DNA of 64,000 bases from Pseudomonas frederiksbergensis (GTDB taxonomy: Bacteria > Pseudomonadota > Gammaproteobacteria > Pseudomonadales > Pseudomonadaceae): assembly GCF_000802155.2 (NCBI RefSeq), contig NZ_JQGJ02000022.1:1-64000 (forward strand), read 5' to 3'. The position numbers and the translations under genes were made by a program. Position 1 is the first letter of the stretch. Each line of letters begins with the position of its first letter. Below, in pieces: positions 61,028-64,000 of the stretch. Below the pieces are notes generated by a model. The model did not search any database. It saw only the letters and a program-made list of their open reading frames with translations, and was not told the DNA's origin.

Positions 61028-61182
61028 TTCCCTTCTGGGGCGTTGTGCTGGCGGCCATGCGGCCAAAGTCCTGCGTTGTGACGGTTTAAAAAGAACGATT
61101 TGAAAAGCATCGCACTCCATATCCCAGGGGGCTGTGATGCAAGCCCCGCCCGCAGCCGGTTTTACCTGACAGAGGAAGACTT

Positions 61183-62622
61183 ATGTTCGGTTTGGAGGCG
61201 CTCGATCTCGCCCGAATCCAGTTTGCGTTTACCATCTCGTTCCACATCCTGTTCCCGGCCATCACCATTGGCCTGGCGAGTTACCTGGCAGTGCTCGAAG
61301 GCCTGTGGCTGAAGACACACGACGACACCTACCGCGACCTGTATCACTTCTGGTCGAAGATTTTCGCCGTCAACTTCGGCATGGGCGTGGTGTCCGGGCT
61401 GGTCATGGCTTATCAATTCGGCACCAACTGGAGCCGCTTTTCCGACTTTGCCGGGGCGGTCACCGGGCCGCTGCTGACGTATGAGGTGCTCACGGCATTC
61501 TTCCTCGAAGCGGGCTTCCTCGGCGTGATGCTGTTTGGCTGGAATCGCGTGGGTCGGGGCTTGCACTTCTTTTCCACGGTCATGGTGGCCGTCGGTACGC
61601 TGATCTCGACCTTCTGGATCCTGTCCTCCAACAGCTGGATGCAAACCCCGCAAGGCTACGAAATCATCGATGGCCGGGTCATTCCGGTGGATTGGCTGGC
61701 GGTGGTGTTCAACCCCTCATTCCCATATCGACTGCTGCACATGTCGGTCGCCGCGTTCGTGGCCACGGCATTTTTCGTCGGCTCTTCAGCGGCTTGGCAT
61801 CTGCTTCGCGGTCGCGACAACCCGGCCGTTCGCCGCATGCTGTCGATGGCGATGTGGATGGCCTTGCTGGTCGCACCCGTGCAGGCGGTTATCGGTGATT
61901 TCCACGGTCTCAACACACTCAAGCACCAGCCGGCCAAAATTGCCGCCATCGAAGGACATTGGGAAAACGTCGGTGACGAACCCACGCCGCTGATTCTGTT
62001 CGGCTGGCCGGACATGAAGGCCGAGGAAACCAAGTTCGCCGTGGAGATTCCGTACCTGGGCAGCTTGATCCTCACCCACTCGCTGACCGACCAAGTGCCG
62101 GCATTGAAGGAATTCCCGCCTGAGGATCGACCGAACTCGACCATCGTGTTCTGGTCGTTCCGGGTCATGGTCGGCCTGGGGCTGCTGATGATCTTCACCG
62201 GCCTGTGCAGCCTCTGGCTGCGCCGCGGCGACCGGCTCTATCAATCTCGCCCGTTCCTGCACCTGGTGCTTTGGATGGGGCCGTCCGGGCTGATTGCGAT
62301 CCTGGCCGGCTGGTTCACCACGGAGATCGGGCGCCAGCCGTGGGTAGTCTACGGCCTGATGCGCACGGCCGATGCGTCGTCCGGCCACAGCTTTGCGCAA
62401 ATGAGCTTTACCCTGGTCATGTTCGTGGTGGTGTATTTCGCGCTGTTCGGCGCCGGGCTGAGCTACATGATGCGCCTGGTGCGCAAGGGGCCGGTGGCCC
62501 ACGAAGCCGAGCCGAGCGACGGTGGCCCGGGCCAGAAACGCACCCCGGCCCGTCCATTGTCGGCTGCCAACGAAGGCGACGACGAAGTGGACCACAACGA
62601 CAGCTCGAACAAGGGGAATTGA
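61183..62622 (+). CDS. cioA: Cyanide-insensitive quinol oxidase subunit I
   Basis: 479 residues, bd-type oxidase large subunit. It oxidises ubiquinol and reduces oxygen to water without proton pumping. His 21 in FTISFHILFPAIT is the haem ligand, and NSWMQTPQGYE and TTEIGRQPW are conserved. The Q-loop is the short form seen in CioA rather than in enterobacterial CydA (522 residues). ATG follows GACAGAGGAAGACTT. Operon with cioB and the DUF2474 gene. Confidence 0.95.
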   Translation: MFGLEALDLARIQFAFTISFHILFPAITIGLASYLAVLEGLWLKTHDDTYRDLYHFWSKIFAVNFGMGVVSGLVMAYQFGTNWSRFSDFAGAVTGPLLTYEVLTAFFLEAGFLGVMLFGWNRVGRGLHFFSTVMVAVGTLISTFWILSSNSWMQTPQGYEIIDGRVIPVDWLAVVFNPSFPYRLLHMSVAAFVATAFFVGSSAAWHLLRGRDNPAVRRMLSMAMWMALLVAPVQAVIGDFHGLNTLKHQPAKIAAIEGHWENVGDEPTPLILFGWPDMKAEETKFAVEIPYLGSLILTHSLTDQVPALKEFPPEDRPNSTIVFWSFRVMVGLGLLMIFTGLCSLWLRRGDRLYQSRPFLHLVLWMGPSGLIAILAGWFTTEIGRQPWVVYGLMRTADASSGHSFAQMSFTLVMFVVVYFALFGAGLSYMMRLVRKGPVAHEAEPSDGGPGQKRTPARPLSAANEGDDEVDHNDSSNKGN

Positions 62623-62625
62623 GTC

Positions 62626-63633
62626 ATGGGTATTGATCTTCCGCTGATCTGGGCCGTGGTCATCATCTTCGGCATCATGATGTACGTGATCATGGACGGC
62701 TTCGACCTGGGGATCGGCATTCTTTTCCCCTTCATCAAGGGAGAGCGGGATCGCGACGTGATGATGAACACCGTCGCACCGGTCTGGGACGGCAACGAAA
62801 CCTGGTTGGTGCTGGGCGGGGCGGGGCTGTTCGGCGCGTTTCCGCTGGCCTATTCGGTGGTGCTCTCGGCCTTGTATTTGCCGCTGATCCTGATGCTCAT
62901 CGGCCTGATTTTCCGGGGCGTGGCGTTCGAGTTCCGCTTCAAGGCCAGGGCCGAGAAGCGGCACCTGTGGGACAAGGCGTTCATTGGTGGTTCGCTGACC
63001 GCGACGTTCTTCCAGGGTGTCGCGCTGGGGGCCTTCATCGATGGCTTCGAAGTGGTCAATCGGCAGTATGCCGGCGGTTCCCTGGACTGGTTCACGCCAT
63101 TCACCATCTTCTGCGGGCTGGCGCTGATTGCCGCCTATGCCTTGCTCGGCTGCACCTGGTTGATCATGAAGACCGAAGGCAAGCTGCAAGAGCAAATGCA
63201 CGACCTGGCCAGGCCGCTGGCGTTCGTGGTGCTGGCGGTGATCGGCATCGTCAGTATCTGGACGCCGCTGGCCCACGCCGATATCGCGGCGCGCTGGTTC
63301 ACCCTGCCGAACCTGTTCTGGTTCCTGCCGGTGCCAATCCTGGTGTTGGTGACCATGTACGGGTTGTTCCGCGCCGTGGCACGCAATGCCAACTACACGC
63401 CATTTATCCTGACGTTGGTGCTGATCTTCCTGGGCTACAGCGGCCTTGGCATCAGCCTGTGGCCGAACATCGTGCCACCGTCCATTTCGATCTGGGACGC
63501 CGCGTCACCGCCACAGAGCCAAGGCTTCATGCTGGTCGGCACGTTGTTCATCATTCCGTTGATCCTGGTGTACACCTTCTGGAGCTACTACGTGTTCCGC
63601 GGCAAGGTGACCCATGATGATGGCTACCATTGA
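62626..63633 (+). CDS. cioB: Cyanide-insensitive quinol oxidase subunit II
   Basis: 335 residues, eight or so membrane helices. MGIDLPLIWAVVIIFGIMM and the acid-rich DGFDLGIGIL motif and NETWLVLGG are typical of CydB/CioB. It pairs with CioA; its start is 3 nt after the cioA stop. Confidence 0.95.
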   Translation: MGIDLPLIWAVVIIFGIMMYVIMDGFDLGIGILFPFIKGERDRDVMMNTVAPVWDGNETWLVLGGAGLFGAFPLAYSVVLSALYLPLILMLIGLIFRGVAFEFRFKARAEKRHLWDKAFIGGSLTATFFQGVALGAFIDGFEVVNRQYAGGSLDWFTPFTIFCGLALIAAYALLGCTWLIMKTEGKLQEQMHDLARPLAFVVLAVIGIVSIWTPLAHADIAARWFTLPNLFWFLPVPILVLVTMYGLFRAVARNANYTPFILTLVLIFLGYSGLGISLWPNIVPPSISIWDAASPPQSQGFMLVGTLFIIPLILVYTFWSYYVFRGKVTHDDGYH

Positions 63634-63654
63634 CCGACCCGGGAGGTGCCGAGG

Positions 63655-63819
63655 ATGGCCAAGCCTGACTTGAAAGACATCGAGGCCGCTGAAAAGAAAC
63701 CGTTATGGCAGCGACTCGGTTGGCTGGCGGCGATTTGGGCCGGCAGCGTGCTGGCATTGTTCATCGTCGCCAGCCTGATGCGGATGTTCATGAATGCGGC
63801 AGGGTTGACCACCCACTGA
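63655..63819 (+). CDS. DUF2474 small subunit of the Cio oxidase (CydX-like)
   Basis: 54 residues. The cytoplasmic start MAKPDLKDIEAAEKKPLWQR is followed by one membrane helix (about 21-45, LGWLAAIWAGSVLALFIVA). I recognise this as DUF2474, the third gene of many cio operons, with a role like CydX in stabilising the oxidase. GGGAGG lies 8 nt before the ATG at 63655. Follows cioB by 21 nt. Confidence 0.87.
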   Translation: MAKPDLKDIEAAEKKPLWQRLGWLAAIWAGSVLALFIVASLMRMFMNAAGLTTH

Positions 63820-63824
63820 AGTGG

Positions 63825-64000
63825 CTATTTACGGGCCTTGAGAATCACGAACTTCGGCGTGGCGGCGACCTGTTCGACACCGCGGAACAGCCGCGCCAGT
63901 TTGCTGTGGTAGCCCAGGTGGCGGTTGCCGACGATGTACAGCGCGCCGCCGACCACCAGCGCTTCGCGGGCCTGCTGGAACATTCGCCAGGCGAGGAAAT
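63825..64000 (-). CDS. rlmG: Probable 23S rRNA (guanine-N2)-methyltransferase RlmG, 3' part
   Basis: The last 57 codons of a minus-strand gene that runs off the right edge. The piece contains GALYIVGNRHLGYHSKLARL and ends ATPKFVILKARK, as in RlmG (m2G1835) and related RsmC-type methyltransferases. The catalytic NPPF region lies outside the window. Confidence 0.65.
   Translation of the reverse strand, partial: FLAWRMFQQAREALVVGGALYIVGNRHLGYHSKLARLFRGVEQVAATPKFVILKARK

Larger units (their letters stand above)
60714..61182. other. Intergenic region upstream of cioA
   Basis: About 470 bases between the divergent MFS gene and cioA. It holds the REP doublet in its left half and the Anr-type box in its right half. 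No gene-sized frame with recognisable character was seen. Confidence 0.6.

Overview
This is chromosomal DNA from a Pseudomonas, most likely the P. fluorescens group. The evidence is gene content and order: leuS-lptE-holA-arfA, miaB-phoH-ybeY-corC-lnt, thiD-thiE-hemL next to a LadS-type hybrid kinase, and cioAB with a DUF2474 subunit. High GC and many extragenic palindromes of the type GTGGCGAGGGAGC...GCTCCCTCGCCAC point the same way. No rRNA, tRNA, CRISPR array, prophage or insertion sequence was seen. Most of the window is core genome; the more accessory part is about 45.4-60.7 kb.

Layout. 0-8 kb: LD-carboxypeptidase, a lipoprotein lytic transglycosylase, arfA (ribosome rescue, with an internal mRNA hairpin), holA, lptE and leuS. 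8-14.5 kb: a YdcF-type membrane protein, then the minus-strand group miaB, phoH, ybeY, corC, lnt. 14.5-21 kb: a DUF1820 gene, a Sel1-repeat protein, hemL-thiE-thiD and divergent ladS. 21-28.9 kb: AidB-like acyl-CoA dehydrogenase, amn, rluE, a DUF2788 protein, an Lrp/AsnC regulator, a strongly structured candidate small RNA, a Pro/Gly/Gln-rich DUF6515-like protein, a cation diffusion facilitator and a lipoprotein. 28.9-45.4 kb: hrpB, an EEP nuclease-like protein coupled to a YciC-type membrane protein, DUF2076, NYN and DnaQ-like nucleases, two EamA transporters, rhlE, a BaiN-type flavoprotein, a histone-deacetylase-like hydrolase, GNAT, tesB, a HAD phosphatase, an alpha/beta hydrolase and a YpfJ metallopeptidase.

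45.4-51.3 kb is a quinate/shikimate degradation cluster. It holds an MFS transporter, a fused 3-dehydroshikimate dehydratase (QuiC), a TetR regulator, an NAD-type quinate/shikimate dehydrogenase and a type II dehydroquinase. Together these would bring quinate or shikimate to protocatechuate. Both promoter regions of the cluster carry a match to the PcaR operator of the protocatechuate (pca) regulon, which suggests shared control.

51.3-60.7 kb: trmA coupled to an NCS2 purine permease, a small secreted DUF4879-like protein, a DJ-1 family protein that lacks the catalytic cysteine, a higBA toxin-antitoxin pair with a 30-bp palindromic operator, a three-gene molybdenum hydroxylase of PaoABC type without its own chaperone gene or Tat signal, and an MFS exporter. 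60.7-64 kb: cioA, cioB and a DUF2474 mini-subunit behind an Anr/FNR-type box, then the 3' end of a probable rlmG on the minus strand.

I found no clearly new multi-gene system. The best leads are the arfA hairpin, the structured RNA at about 26.17-26.36 kb, the PcaR-like operators on the quinate cluster, the higBA palindrome and the cysteine-less DJ-1 protein.
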